Below, in pieces: positions 34,291 to 43,531 of a stretch of DNA of 64,000 bases. Under the pieces are notes generated by a model, which worked only from the letters and a program-made list of their open reading frames with translations, had not been told where the DNA came from and did not search any database. Source of the stretch: Agitococcus sp. GTDB taxonomy: Bacteria; Pseudomonadota; Gammaproteobacteria; Pseudomonadales; Moraxellaceae. The stretch spans positions 62,001 through 126,000 of the forward strand of contig JAUSLJ010000035.1 in NCBI GenBank assembly GCA_030646715.1, in the 5' to 3' direction. The translations under genes were made by a program, and so were the position numbers. How positions within the stretch are numbered: position 1 is the first letter of the stretch; every line of letters begins with the position of its first letter.

Positions 34291-37025
34291 TCAATAACGT
34301 GAGCCTCAGTCGAGGATTCACGCCAGTCTATCAAATCATTCATGATTTGAACTAACTCATCAATCTTCGGTGTCAACAACTCTCTAATATCGTCGGCGTT
34401 CATATCAGTTTTTAATGCCTGTTTGATTGCTGTTTCTAGCGTTTGACAGGCAGCTCTTAATCGGGGTACACCGCAATAACGTGTGCCCCCATGTAAGTAA
34501 TGAGTGTGTGCTAATAATGCGGGAAAATTGTTTTCGCGTTGCGAATTGAGAATCTTTTCGCGTTGTAACATCAAGCCATTTAACAGCATCTTTAACATAT
34601 CTTGAGCTAAGTCAGTTTTTCCTGCCGCCAGCTTTAAACACTCCTGCCAATCCACTAATGCCAAAGGTGTGTTTGATTCAATCACGGACTCGATTGTTGT
34701 CGTGGTGGTTAAAGACACTCCTGTCCAGTGCTCAATGGTGTGAATAAGCTGACCTTCTTGCAGTGGCTTGGTTAAATAGTCACTCATCCCTTGTTGCAGC
34801 ATTTGTTCTTTTTCATCGGCTAACGCGTGTGCTGTTAGCGCGATAATCGGCGTTTGCTCGCCGCTTTTTTCCATTTTTCGAATGACTTGTGTTGCTTCTA
34901 AGCCCGACATATTGGGCATTTGTATGTCCATGATAATTAAATCAAACTTTGTTTTTTCTGCCTGTGCAACGGCTTCTAGGCCATCAGTTGCGGTAGAAAC
35001 TTGTATGCCTAAATCTTCCAATAAAGTGCACACTAATTTTAAATTTAAAGGATGGTCATCCACGGCTAAAATATGCAAATTAATCGGTATTGGTGCGGCG
35101 AGAGGTGTTTGTGAGGGGGTGATATGTTTCGCCGTCGATAAGCCTTGGCCAATTAAGGTTAATAAAGTGCGTGGTCTAATGGGTTTGGTTAATGAGTAGA
35201 TATTGTAGTTTTCTAAGTCCGCTTGCTCAATATGATGGTCGCTAATGCGAGTAAAAATGACAATCATGCCATCAAAACGTTGTCGTAATAGGTGAAGTTT
35301 CTGTTGAGTGTCATCAGCCAAAGTTTGGCTATTGATGAGTAAAATTTGATGTTGAATTTCTATGGTGTCTAATAAAGTTTGCCAAGAATTAACGACATGA
35401 AGGGTAGAGTTAGCGCGGAATAATGTCGCTTTTAATAATTGTGCGCTTTTTTCATGAGGTTCTAGCGCGAGAATATTTTTTTGTGGTAATGAGATTTCTT
35501 GCTCGACATGGTCATGGCAAATCCATGCTTTAAAAGTAAACCAAAAGGTTGTGCCTTGGCTTTGTCCTGTATCAAAACTAATTTCGCCTTCCATTAATTT
35601 GACAATATTTTTAGAAATCACCAAGCCCAAACCTGTGCCACCGAATTGTCGGCTAACAGACGGATTGCCTTGTTGAAAAGCTTTAAATAAGTCTTGTTGT
35701 GCTGATTTAGACAGGCCGATACCCGTATCGGTAATGCTGACTCTTAATAAATGGTGTGAAGCGCGTGTATCTTCCACCATCACCCTAATCACAACCTCAC
35801 CTTGCGGGGTAAACTTAATGGCATTACTGACTAAATTGGTTAACACTTGTTTGAGACGCAGTGCATCGCCAATGATTTTTTTCGGCACATCATCATAAAT
35901 AAAAGCGACTTGTTCTAAATCTTTTTGGCCAATTTGCGGGGAAAGACTTTCTAGCACTTCAAAAATTACATCCTCGACAAAAAATGGCTGTTTTTCCAGT
36001 GAAAACTTTCCAGCTTCAATTTTTGAAAAATCTAACACATCATTAATAATAGCGAGCAAGTTGTTGGAAGATTTTTGAATGGTTTCGACAAAATCCCGTT
36101 GTTTGTATTGCAGGGGCATTTTCAATAACAGTTGACTAAAACCATTGATACTGTTGAGCGGCGTGCGTAACTCGTGGCTAATATTGGCTAAAAACTCCGA
36201 TTTCACCCGATTACCTTCAATGGCATCGTTACGCGCCATACGTAATTCAATATTTTGTACTTCCATCGTTTCTAAACTTTCATTTAAGTCGGCATTGGCT
36301 TGGTCAATAGATTGTTTTAGCTCGGTGTGTTCATGCTCAATTAAGGTCAGTAAGGCGTTGACTTCTTCTTCCAGTAACGATAAATCGCCAAGCGCTTGGC
36401 TACTGAGTCGTTTATTTAAATGATGGCTGTCAATGCCTTTAATTTGTTGCACCATACGATGTATTGGCTCTAACCAGCGACGAATACCACCACTGAGCAA
36501 TAGTGTTAAAATAGCGATCAGACCAAAACCCGTCATCGATATACCAATCACCGCTTCGTAACGGGCAATAGTAAAGACGGAGTGACGGAGTTCAATCGCT
36601 AACCATTTAGGACTTTGGTTGTTGATAACAGGAATAGCTTGAATGAATAAATTACTGTCTAAGTCATAATGATTCGGTGGGTTAGTTTTAGTGCGAGTGT
36701 TTTTAAATTTAGTGAGTGCGGGTTGTATCGAAAACTGTGGACCCGCATGAGCTAAAACGCGACTTTGAGCGTCATAAATAGTTAAAGCCAAAATATGCTT
36801 TTCTTCTAATGCTTTTTGGCTAATGGCAGTCAATTGGCTGTCATCTGTTTGCGAGGCAATCGCTAATGAGTATTTGCCGAGCAATATTTCGGCACTTTCA
36901 TGTTCTAAGGTTTGAATGTCTTCAAAGCGGAATAAAATCAAAATCAAACTAAACAGTATCATAAAAATACTGGTGGGTATGATTGTCGCCAATAAAAGAC
37001 GTGAGTGTAGGCTTATTGTTTTCAT
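34287..37025 (-). CDS. barA: BarA/GacS-type hybrid sensor histidine kinase
   Basis: The 912-residue kinase has two membrane helices (about 10-32 and 157-180) around a periplasmic sensor, a HAMP domain (about 180-235), the HisKA domain with H284 in NISHELRTPL, an ATPase domain with GTGLGLVISKNIV, a degenerate receiver (about 516-630, no phospho-Asp in ILLINSQ), a true receiver with D700 and a C-terminal Hpt domain with H842 in THYLHGG. This is exactly the BarA layout, including the pseudo-receiver. It phosphorylates UvrY/GacA, which drives small RNAs that titrate CsrA. The gene is divergent from cysM, as in Pseudomonas. Confidence 0.93.
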   Translation of the reverse strand: MKTISLHSRLLLATIIPTSIFMILFSLILILFRFEDIQTLEHESAEILLGKYSLAIASQTDDSQLTAISQKALEEKHILALTIYDAQSRVLAHAGPQFSIQPALTKFKNTRTKTNPPNHYDLDSNLFIQAIPVINNQSPKWLAIELRHSVFTIARYEAVIGISMTGFGLIAILTLLLSGGIRRWLEPIHRMVQQIKGIDSHHLNKRLSSQALGDLSLLEEEVNALLTLIEHEHTELKQSIDQANADLNESLETMEVQNIELRMARNDAIEGNRVKSEFLANISHELRTPLNSINGFSQLLLKMPLQYKQRDFVETIQKSSNNLLAIINDVLDFSKIEAGKFSLEKQPFFVEDVIFEVLESLSPQIGQKDLEQVAFIYDDVPKKIIGDALRLKQVLTNLVSNAIKFTPQGEVVIRVMVEDTRASHHLLRVSITDTGIGLSKSAQQDLFKAFQQGNPSVSRQFGGTGLGLVISKNIVKLMEGEISFDTGQSQGTTFWFTFKAWICHDHVEQEISLPQKNILALEPHEKSAQLLKATLFRANSTLHVVNSWQTLLDTIEIQHQILLINSQTLADDTQQKLHLLRQRFDGMIVIFTRISDHHIEQADLENYNIYSLTKPIRPRTLLTLIGQGLSTAKHITPSQTPLAAPIPINLHILAVDDHPLNLKLVCTLLEDLGIQVSTATDGLEAVAQAEKTKFDLIIMDIQMPNMSGLEATQVIRKMEKSGEQTPIIALTAHALADEKEQMLQQGMSDYLTKPLQEGQLIHTIEHWTGVSLTTTTTIESVIESNTPLALVDWQECLKLAAGKTDLAQDMLKMLLNGLMLQREKILNSQRENNFPALLAHTHYLHGGTRYCGVPRLRAACQTLETAIKQALKTDMNADDIRELLTPKIDELVQIMNDLIDWRESSTEAHVID

Positions 37026-37139
37026 ATCATTAAAAAAATCGGGTCTAGTGAGTGGACTTTAACGAGAAGAGAATATCACTGTTAACGGTTTTTCTTTACA
37101 ATCGCGACCAAAATTAACGTGAGTAAGGCCATGGCGATA

Positions 37140-38021
37140 ATGACACTGGCGCAATGTGTAGGTAACACGCCTTTAGTAAGACTGCAACGCTTAGGCGCAC
37201 ATACAGGCAATACCTTATTGGTGAAGCTAGAAGGCAATAATCCTGCGGGTTCAGTTAAAGACCGACCTGCCTTGAATATGATTAATCGTGCCGAAGCGCG
37301 TGGCGATATTAAAGTCGGCGATACCCTGATTGAAGCAACGAGTGGTAATACAGGCATTGCGTTGGCAATGGCAGCGGCAATGAAGGGCTATAAGATGGTT
37401 CTGATTATGCCCGACCATATGAGTCAAGAGCGCAAAGATGCGATGGCTGCATACGGAGCAACTTTAATTGAAGTGCCGCAATCAGCCAGTATGGAAGGTG
37501 CGCGTGATTTAGCCTTACAAATGCAAGCCGATGGTAAAGGTATTGTCTTAAATCAATTTGGCAATCCTGATAATCCACTCGCGCATTATGAAACTACGGG
37601 CCCTGAAATATGGCGCGATACCAATGGCCAAATCACCCATTTTATTAGTTCTATGGGCACTACAGGAACGATTATGGGTGTGTCGCGTTTTCTAAAGGAG
37701 CAGAATCCAGCCGTGCAAATTGTCGGTTTGCAACCAGAGGCGGGCGCGCAAATTGCGGGTATTCGACGTTGGACTCCCGAGTATTTACCGACGATTTTTG
37801 AAGCCCATCGGGTCGATCAAGTGATAGATATTCCCCAAGCGGCGGCTGAGGCGACTATGCGTGATTTAGCGCGTGTAGAAGGCATTTGTGCGGGCGTATC
37901 ATCGGGCGGTTCGGTGTGGGCGATGCTACAATTAGCCGAACAAGTAAAAAATGCGGTCATGGTGGCGATTGTGTGTGATCGTGGGGATCGTTATTTATCG
38001 ACAGGTTTATTTACGCAGTAA
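37140..38021 (+). CDS. cysM: Cysteine synthase B
   Basis: Of possible starts (GTG 37119, ATG 37131, ATG 37140) the last gives MTLAQCVGNTPLVRLQRLG, matching the length of E. coli CysM, with AAGG eleven bases upstream; 293 residues. The PLP lysine lies in EGNNPAGSVKDRPALNM and the substrate loop is EATSGNTGIALAMAA; SSMGTTGTIMGVSRFL is the phosphate-binding loop, and the late CAGVSSGGSVWAML fits the family. It makes cysteine from O-acetylserine and sulfide or thiosulfate. Its stop codon is the first bases of a palindromic repeat. Confidence 0.93.
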   Translation: MTLAQCVGNTPLVRLQRLGAHTGNTLLVKLEGNNPAGSVKDRPALNMINRAEARGDIKVGDTLIEATSGNTGIALAMAAAMKGYKMVLIMPDHMSQERKDAMAAYGATLIEVPQSASMEGARDLALQMQADGKGIVLNQFGNPDNPLAHYETTGPEIWRDTNGQITHFISSMGTTGTIMGVSRFLKEQNPAVQIVGLQPEAGAQIAGIRRWTPEYLPTIFEAHRVDQVIDIPQAAAEATMRDLARVEGICAGVSSGGSVWAMLQLAEQVKNAVMVAIVCDRGDRYLSTGLFTQ

Positions 38022-38151
38022 GTACTTACGTAAAAATTTTACCGTTCATGGTGAGCCTGTCACCCAAGGGGATTTCCTGCGGGGCTCGAACCAACCTTCA
38101 ACAAGCTCAGGGCGAGCGGAATTTATAAATAAAATTTTGCATTAGTACTTA
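38019..38151. repeat. Palindromic repeat with TAAGTACTTACG ends (copy A)
   Basis: The left end TAAGTACTTACGTAAAAATTTT and right end AAAATTTTGCATTAGTACTTA are inverted repeats. Between are GGTGAGCCTGTC and CAAGCTCAGGGCGAGCGGAATTTATAAATAAA, both shared with the element at 49322. It begins with the cysM stop codon, as if the element had been selected or inserted at the gene end. Confidence 0.7.
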
Positions 38152-38213
38152 TAAATGCCAATAACGACATAGATTCATCAAGAGATGTGGATTGTAAAAT
38201 TAGGGAGAGCGTA

Positions 38214-39014
38214 ATGTATAAAGAAAAAGCGACCTTAGTATTTGATATTGAAACTGTGCCTGATATTGCCAAGGCCAAACAACTGTATCAACTGGATAAT
38301 TTGACTGATGCTGAAGCGTTTGAAGCCTTAAAAAATATGCGCCGCCAAGAAACAGGCGGCTCGGATTTTTTTCGTCATCATTTGCACAAAATCGTCTGTA
38401 TTTCCGTGGTGTTACGCATGGGCGATATTATTCGTGTTTGGTCTTTAGGTGAAGAAGATGCAAGCGAAGCAGAAATCATTAAACGATTTTTCACCGCCGT
38501 CGACAAATATGATGTCACTTTAGTGTCATGGAACGGCAGTGGCTTTGATTTGCCCGTGTTAAATTATCGTGCCATGCTTCACGAAATCACCGCTCCTATG
38601 TATTGGGAGTTAGGCGATCACTACAAAGAGTTTCGCTATAATAATTACATCAACCGTTTTCATATGCGTCATATCGACTTGATGGATGTGCTGTCGTTGT
38701 ATCAAGCTCGCGCCAGCCAACCTTTAGACCAAGTAGCCAGTTTTTTAGGCTTTCCTGGCAAAATGGGCATGGCAGGCAGTCAGGTTTATGAGCAGTATTT
38801 AGCAGGAAACATCGCCGATATTCGTCATTATTGCGAAACGGATGTCTTAAATACGTGGCTAATTCACGTCCGTTTTCAGTTGTTGCGTGGCGAGCTGATG
38901 AAAGCAGACTATCAAAACGAAATTGCATTGCTAAAAAATCATTTAGCGATGAGTCAAAAACCCCATCACCAAGCATTTTTAGCCACATGGCAAGAGCAAG
39001 AAGCGAAACAATGA
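38214..39014 (+). CDS. DnaQ-like 3'-5' exonuclease (PolB-exo2 type)
   Basis: A GGGAGAG site sets the ATG at 38214, giving 266 residues. The DEDD exonuclease centre is visible: FDIETVPD (first Asp-Glu), SWNGSGFDLPVL with the second Asp, and HYCETDVLNTWL with the last Asp. This is the predicted 3'-5' exonuclease family related to the proofreading domain of PolB but without polymerase. A repair or RNA/DNA trimming role is inferred. The stop overlaps the ATG of rlmD (ATGA), so they are translated together. Confidence 0.88.
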   Translation: MYKEKATLVFDIETVPDIAKAKQLYQLDNLTDAEAFEALKNMRRQETGGSDFFRHHLHKIVCISVVLRMGDIIRVWSLGEEDASEAEIIKRFFTAVDKYDVTLVSWNGSGFDLPVLNYRAMLHEITAPMYWELGDHYKEFRYNNYINRFHMRHIDLMDVLSLYQARASQPLDQVASFLGFPGKMGMAGSQVYEQYLAGNIADIRHYCETDVLNTWLIHVRFQLLRGELMKADYQNEIALLKNHLAMSQKPHHQAFLATWQEQEAKQ

Positions 39015-40345
39015 ACAGAAAACAACGTGATCGTCTAAAGCAACAAGCACCCATTAATTTAGAAATTACTGGTCTAAGTCATGATGGTCGAGGCATTGGC
39101 CACCATGAAGGCAAAATTGTTTTTGTCTCTGGGGCATTGACAGGCGAAACCGTGGAAGCAAAAGTCACGTTGACCCGTAGCAAGTACGACGAAGCAGATA
39201 CCGTCACTGTCTTAAAAGCATCACCGATTCGCGTAACGCCACCATGCGCGCATTTTGGCGTTTGTGGTGGTTGTTCGTTACAACATATTGACCCTAATGC
39301 CCAAATTACCTTGAAGCAGCAAGTGTTAATGGATCAATTCAAAAACTTTGGTCATTTAGAACCCCAAGAATGGTTGCCGCCGTTAGCGTTTGGTCAAGGC
39401 GGTTATCGTCGTAAAGCGCGTTTAGGAGTGCGTTTTGTCATTAAAAAAGACAGTTTATTGGTCGGCTTCCGTGAAAAAGGCTCTAACTTTCTTGCGGAGT
39501 TAAATCGTTGCGAAGTGATGGATAAACGCTTAGGCGAATCTATTTTGCCTTTGCGTGCTTTAATCAATAGTTTGGCGGGTAAAGACGATATTCCGCAAAT
39601 CGAAGTCGCCGCAGGTGATGATACGGTCGCGCTGATTTTTAGACACATGAAAGACCTGATTGATAGCGATGTTCAGACCTTAATTGATTTCTGTCAACAA
39701 CGTGACTGGCAATGTTATTTGCAACCGAAGGGTTATGATACGGTGCATCGTGTGTATCCTGAGCAGGGGACAGACCGTTTAAGTTATGCGCTACCTGACT
39801 TTAAGTTAACGATGCACTTTCACCCTTTAGATTTCACCCAAGTGAATGCTGATATCAACCAAAAAATGGTCAAATTAGCCTTAGATTTGCTTGACCCTCA
39901 GCCGCACGAGCGTGTTTTAGATTTATTTTGTGGCTTAGGTAATTTTACTTTACCGTTGGCAACACGCGCAGGAACAGTGATTGGTGTGGAAGGCAGCGAA
40001 ACTATGGTTGAGCGTGGTTATGAAAACGCCCGTTTAAATCAGCTCAGTAATGTTGATTTTTATGCCCAAGATTTAACGGCAGACTTTTCGCAACAAGAAT
40101 GGGCAAAACAGGGTTTTGATGCGCTGTTAATTGACCCACCCCGTTCAGGTGCATTGGAAGTGGTACAGTATTTGCCTAAGTTTGGGGCAAAACGCATTGT
40201 TTATGTGTCGTGTAATCCTGCAACTTTGGCGCGTGATGCTGGCGAATTAGCCAAAGCAGGCTATAAGTTGATAAAGGCTGGAGTGATGGATATGTTCACG
40301 CATACCGCCCATGTGGAATCTATCGCGTTGTTTGTCAAAGAATAA
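39011..40345 (+). CDS. rlmD: 23S rRNA (uracil-1939-C5)-methyltransferase RlmD
   Basis: The ATG within the exonuclease stop gives 444 residues. An N-terminal TRAM domain (about 10-70) is followed by a 4Fe-4S site CAHFGVCGGCSLQ (with a later Cys about 72 residues on) and the SAM-binding LDLFCGLGNFTLPLA. The catalytic Cys is in YVSCNPATLARD. This iron-sulfur enzyme methylates U1939 in 23S rRNA. The order rlmD–relA, near barA, is kept in E. coli and Pseudomonas. Two hairpins separate it from relA. Confidence 0.95.
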   Translation: MNRKQRDRLKQQAPINLEITGLSHDGRGIGHHEGKIVFVSGALTGETVEAKVTLTRSKYDEADTVTVLKASPIRVTPPCAHFGVCGGCSLQHIDPNAQITLKQQVLMDQFKNFGHLEPQEWLPPLAFGQGGYRRKARLGVRFVIKKDSLLVGFREKGSNFLAELNRCEVMDKRLGESILPLRALINSLAGKDDIPQIEVAAGDDTVALIFRHMKDLIDSDVQTLIDFCQQRDWQCYLQPKGYDTVHRVYPEQGTDRLSYALPDFKLTMHFHPLDFTQVNADINQKMVKLALDLLDPQPHERVLDLFCGLGNFTLPLATRAGTVIGVEGSETMVERGYENARLNQLSNVDFYAQDLTADFSQQEWAKQGFDALLIDPPRSGALEVVQYLPKFGAKRIVYVSCNPATLARDAGELAKAGYKLIKAGVMDMFTHTAHVESIALFVKE

Positions 40346-40362
40346 AATTTATAGTGATCTAA

Positions 40363-40436
40363 GTTGCCCGTGTGATAACACGGGTATAGGCAACGAACCT
40401 GTGTTTTACCTATGTTTGTCCCGCAATCTTTGCGGG
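40363..40436. repeat. Two hairpins between rlmD and relA
   Basis: GTTGCC-CGTGT-GATA-ACACG-GGTATA-GGCAAC (40363-40394) and CCCGCAA-TCT-TTGCGGG (40420-40436) can each form stable stems. Neither has a U-tract, so mRNA processing or pausing is as likely as termination. Confidence 0.5.
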
Positions 40437-40500
40437 CTACGTTTCATCAGCAAAAGTCATCAGTGTTTCAAAGCCAACTAGCCATTGAAGGATTAACAAC

Positions 40501-42756
40501 ATGGTCAAAGTTCGTGAAGATTATCCGATACAGGCGGATGGTCAAGTTGATTTAGAAGCTTGGCTTGACCGTATAGAAAGTCGCATAGATTTACATGATC
40601 GTAATGCGTTGCGCAAAGCCTGTTTATTTGCCCAGCAAGCCGACGAGTCCTACGTGCAAGAACATTCTTGGAGTATGCGTACCAGTAGCTTTGTCACGGG
40701 TTTGGCAATGGCGGATATTCTTGCGGATTTGCGTTTAGACCAAGAGTCTTTAATTGCAGCGGTACTGTATCGGGCAGTGCGGGAAGAAAAAACGACCTTG
40801 GAGATTATCGCCAAAACCTTTGGTTACGATATTTGTCATTTGATAGATGGCGTGTTGCGCATGGCGACCATCAGTCAATTAATTAATCCCAATCACCATA
40901 ATCAGCGTTTTAGTCAGTCTCAATCTCAGCTTGATAATGTCCGTAAAATGCTGGTGGCGATGATTGATGATGTCCGTATTGCCTTGATTAAACTTGCTGA
41001 ACGTACGTTCGCCATTCGTGAGCTAAAAGATGCCAATGATGAGCGTCAACAACGGGTTGCACGCGAGATTTTTGATGTCTATGCACCATTAGCGCATCGA
41101 TTAGGCATTGGTCACATTAAATGGGAGTTGGAGGATTTATCCTTTCGTTACCTAGAGCCAGAAGCGTATAAACATATCGCCCGTCTATTAGATGAAAAAC
41201 GCTTGCAGCGTGATAGCTATATTCAAAATGTCACCAAAACACTAAAAGAAACACTCGCCAATGCTGATATTCAGGCCGAAGTATCAGGCCGTGCCAAACA
41301 TATTTATTCGATTTGGCGAAAAATGCAGCGTAAAAAACTGAGCTTCCATGAGTTATATGATATTCGTGCGGTACGCGTGTTAGTGCCTGCGGTCAAAGAT
41401 TGTTATGCGGCGTTAGGTTTAGTCCATTCTTTATGGAAGCATATTCCTAAAGAGTTTGATGATTATGTTGCTACCCCTAAAGAAAATGGTTATCGATCTT
41501 TACATACCGCCGTTATTGGTCCCGAGGGCAAAGCTTTAGAAGTACAAATTCGGACTTCATCAATGCACGAAGAGGCAGAGTTAGGAGTTTGTGCGCATTG
41601 GGTTTATAAAGAAGGCACGAAAGGTACTAACAAAGATACAGGCTACGAAAGCAAAATTGCATGGTTACGGCAAGTGCTGGAATGGCAAGAGGATATGGGC
41701 GAAACACAAATTGGTGAATTAGCCGACCAATTAAGCCAAGCGATTCGTCATGAACGCGTTTATGTGTTCACCCGTGATGGGCACGTTATTGATTTGGAAG
41801 CTGGAGCAACACCCTTAGATTTCGCCTATAGCATCCATACCGAAATTGGCCACGCCTGTCGTGGTGCAAAAGTGAATGGTCGTATTGTCCCGCTCAGCTA
41901 TAAACTACAAACCAGTGACCAAGTCGAGATATTGACGCAAAAAGGTGCAACACCTAGCCGCGACTGGATGTTGGTCAGCTTAGGATATTTAGGCACCACA
42001 CGCGCTTTATCGAAAGTTAAACAATGGTTTAAGTTGCAAGACCGAGAAAATAATATTACGGCGGGTCGTGAGATTTTAGAAAAAGAACTTGCGCGTTTGG
42101 CCTTAACTTTAAAATCAATCAATCTCAACGAATATGCCTTACGCCTTAATGTACGCACGGGCGAAGACGTATTAGCAGGGATTGGCGCAGGTGATATTCG
42201 TCCTGCTCAAGTGATTAACTTGGTGGCAGAAACTATTCCTACGATTGATGTTGAACCTTCTCCCGCCGATTTTATTGCTCGTGGTCGTAAAGGACAAACG
42301 AGTGGGGTGGTCATTGAAGGGTTGGACAATATCATGACTCATATTGCGGGTTGTTGCCGTCCAATCCCTGGTGAGCCTATTGCGGGTTATATCACTCATA
42401 ATCGTGGTGTCAGCGTCCATAGCCGTTCTTGTAGCGAGTTATTACGTCTCCATGAAGAAGAGCCACAACGAGTGATTGATGTCAGTTGGCAGCATACGGT
42501 TGATGCGGTACAAGCAGTGAATATTGCGGTTAAAGCATGGGATAGAACGGGATTATTACGCGATATTACCCATGTTTTAGCGAATGAGCATGTCAACGTC
42601 ACAGGCGTAAATACCATCTCTAATAAACAAGATGGTACGGCACAAATGCAAATTACTGTTGAAGTGAAAACCTTAGAGCAATTGGGACGAGTCTTAGCAA
42701 AAATTGAGCAACAACCGAATGTTATTACGGCAAGAAGAATGACAACGGTTGTTTGA
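40501..42756 (+). CDS. relA: (p)ppGpp synthetase RelA
   Basis: The 751-residue protein has a degenerate HD hydrolase domain (LYRAVREEK in place of the HD pair), so it is monofunctional. The synthetase domain has YDIRAVRVLVPAVKDCYAALG and EFDDYVATPKENGYRSLHT, with the RelA-type EFDD motif. A TGS domain (VYVFTRDGHVIDLEAGATPLDFAY), a zinc-type region with CCRPIPGEPIAGYITHNRGVSVH and a C-terminal ACT domain (about 675-751) follow. It makes (p)ppGpp at stalled ribosomes. The layout with barA, cysM and rlmD matches that in Pseudomonas. Confidence 0.97.
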   Translation: MVKVREDYPIQADGQVDLEAWLDRIESRIDLHDRNALRKACLFAQQADESYVQEHSWSMRTSSFVTGLAMADILADLRLDQESLIAAVLYRAVREEKTTLEIIAKTFGYDICHLIDGVLRMATISQLINPNHHNQRFSQSQSQLDNVRKMLVAMIDDVRIALIKLAERTFAIRELKDANDERQQRVAREIFDVYAPLAHRLGIGHIKWELEDLSFRYLEPEAYKHIARLLDEKRLQRDSYIQNVTKTLKETLANADIQAEVSGRAKHIYSIWRKMQRKKLSFHELYDIRAVRVLVPAVKDCYAALGLVHSLWKHIPKEFDDYVATPKENGYRSLHTAVIGPEGKALEVQIRTSSMHEEAELGVCAHWVYKEGTKGTNKDTGYESKIAWLRQVLEWQEDMGETQIGELADQLSQAIRHERVYVFTRDGHVIDLEAGATPLDFAYSIHTEIGHACRGAKVNGRIVPLSYKLQTSDQVEILTQKGATPSRDWMLVSLGYLGTTRALSKVKQWFKLQDRENNITAGREILEKELARLALTLKSINLNEYALRLNVRTGEDVLAGIGAGDIRPAQVINLVAETIPTIDVEPSPADFIARGRKGQTSGVVIEGLDNIMTHIAGCCRPIPGEPIAGYITHNRGVSVHSRSCSELLRLHEEEPQRVIDVSWQHTVDAVQAVNIAVKAWDRTGLLRDITHVLANEHVNVTGVNTISNKQDGTAQMQITVEVKTLEQLGRVLAKIEQQPNVITARRMTTVV

Positions 42757-42799
42757 TTTTATGAACTGCTTATAAATACCGTAGCGTAAGTAGTACGCC

Positions 42800-42840
42800 T
42801 ATGATGAGTTTGTCGAAAGCCATTCGACAAGCTCATCATA
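42800..42840. repeat. Dispersed palindrome (TATGATGAG...CTCATCATA) downstream of relA
   Basis: TATGATGAGTTTGTCGAA (42800-42817) and TTCGACAAGCTCATCATA (42823-42840) pair over 18 bases with one mismatch. The TTGTCGAA/TTCGACAA core is shared with the repeats at 17983, 46396 and 49322. It lies between relA and a convergent gene. Confidence 0.7.
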
Positions 42841-42880
42841 TACAGTTGTTGTGTCCCGTGTAGGAGCGGATATAAGTCTC

Positions 42881-43159
42881 TTATCGACTTAATAGTTCAA
42901 CAAAAGCACCAGATGTCGGATGACTTTTTACCAAAGTTAATAAACTCTGACCATTGCTATTCAACGCATGAATGTCACGTCCTTCAGCCAGGAAAAACGC
43001 TAAGAAACGCTCAAAGTCTGTAGAGCGCATGTGTTTGTAGGCGTTGTACAGTGCATTAAAATCAGCACTTTCACCCGCAGGTGGTTGGCACAACAAATAA
43101 CCTTTGACGCGCTCATCTGTCCATAGTTCATCAAACGTTGCAGGCTGGTTAAAGGCCAT
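42881..43159 (-). CDS. PA4642-family conserved protein
   Basis: The ATG at 43159 gives 92 residues; the frame extends further but with no family support. The sequence FDELWTDERVKGYLLCQPPAG followed by DFERFLAFFLAEGRDIHALNSNG matches a small pseudomonad family named after PA4642, of unknown function, with an ankyrin-like end. It is probably cytosolic. It lies downstream of minE on the same strand with a terminator between, so it probably has its own transcript. Confidence 0.72.
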   Translation of the reverse strand: MAFNQPATFDELWTDERVKGYLLCQPPAGESADFNALYNAYKHMRSTDFERFLAFFLAEGRDIHALNSNGQSLLTLVKSHPTSGAFVELLSR

Positions 43160-43204
43160 AATCAAAACACCAAAAAATAAAGAGAAGGGCAGGGGATTTA
43201 GACA

Positions 43205-43240
43205 AAACAAAGGCCACGTCATGACGTAGCCTTTTGTTTA
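43205..43240 (-). terminator. Terminator after minE
   Basis: AAACAAAGGC...GCCTTTTGTTT with an inner ACGTCATGACGT forms a long stem of about 15 pairs with a small bulge; on the minus strand it ends in GGCCTTTGTTTTGTC. It follows the minE stop. Confidence 0.7.
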
Positions 43241-43249
43241 GCAACAACA

Positions 43250-43528
43250 TTATAAATTAATGCGTTGTTCTTCTGGCAAAGTAATGTCCATTTCGATGAC
43301 TTCTAAACCATCTTTTTGTTGGACTTGTACATCAACAGCAGTATCAGGAACCTGCACATATTTACGCACAACGGCAAGAATTTCTTCTCGCAATTTTGGT
43401 AAATAAAGGGCAGCACTACCACTGCCAAAACCACGCTGATGAGCAACAACAACCATGAGTCGCTCTTTTGCTGTGTTGGCAGTATTGGTTTTTTTATCAC
43501 CGCCAAAAATCTTGCGCCAATCCATCAT
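43250..43528 (-). CDS. minE: Cell-division topological factor MinE
   Basis: The 92-residue protein has the N-terminal membrane-binding and MinD-contact helix region (KERLMVVVAHQRG) and a topological-specificity domain (LPKLREEILAVVRKYVQV...). It stimulates MinD ATPase and makes the Min system oscillate, keeping division at mid-cell. It starts four bases after minD, the last of minC–minD–minE, and a terminator follows. Confidence 0.95.
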   Translation of the reverse strand: MMDWRKIFGGDKKTNTANTAKERLMVVVAHQRGFGSGSAALYLPKLREEILAVVRKYVQVPDTAVDVQVQQKDGLEVIEMDITLPEEQRINL

Positions 43529-43531
43529 AAT

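Noticed and set aside
36145-36423. 92-residue plus-strand frame opposite barA
   Set aside because: Antisense shadow of the barA HisKA region with no start signal or family.
34287-37025. First receiver of BarA seen as a broken gene or mutation
   Set aside because: The degenerate receiver is normal for BarA; it is a pseudo-receiver in E. coli too.
40501-42756. relA as a dual synthase/hydrolase (SpoT)
   Set aside because: The HD pair needed for hydrolysis is missing, and the synthase motif is EFDD, as in RelA.
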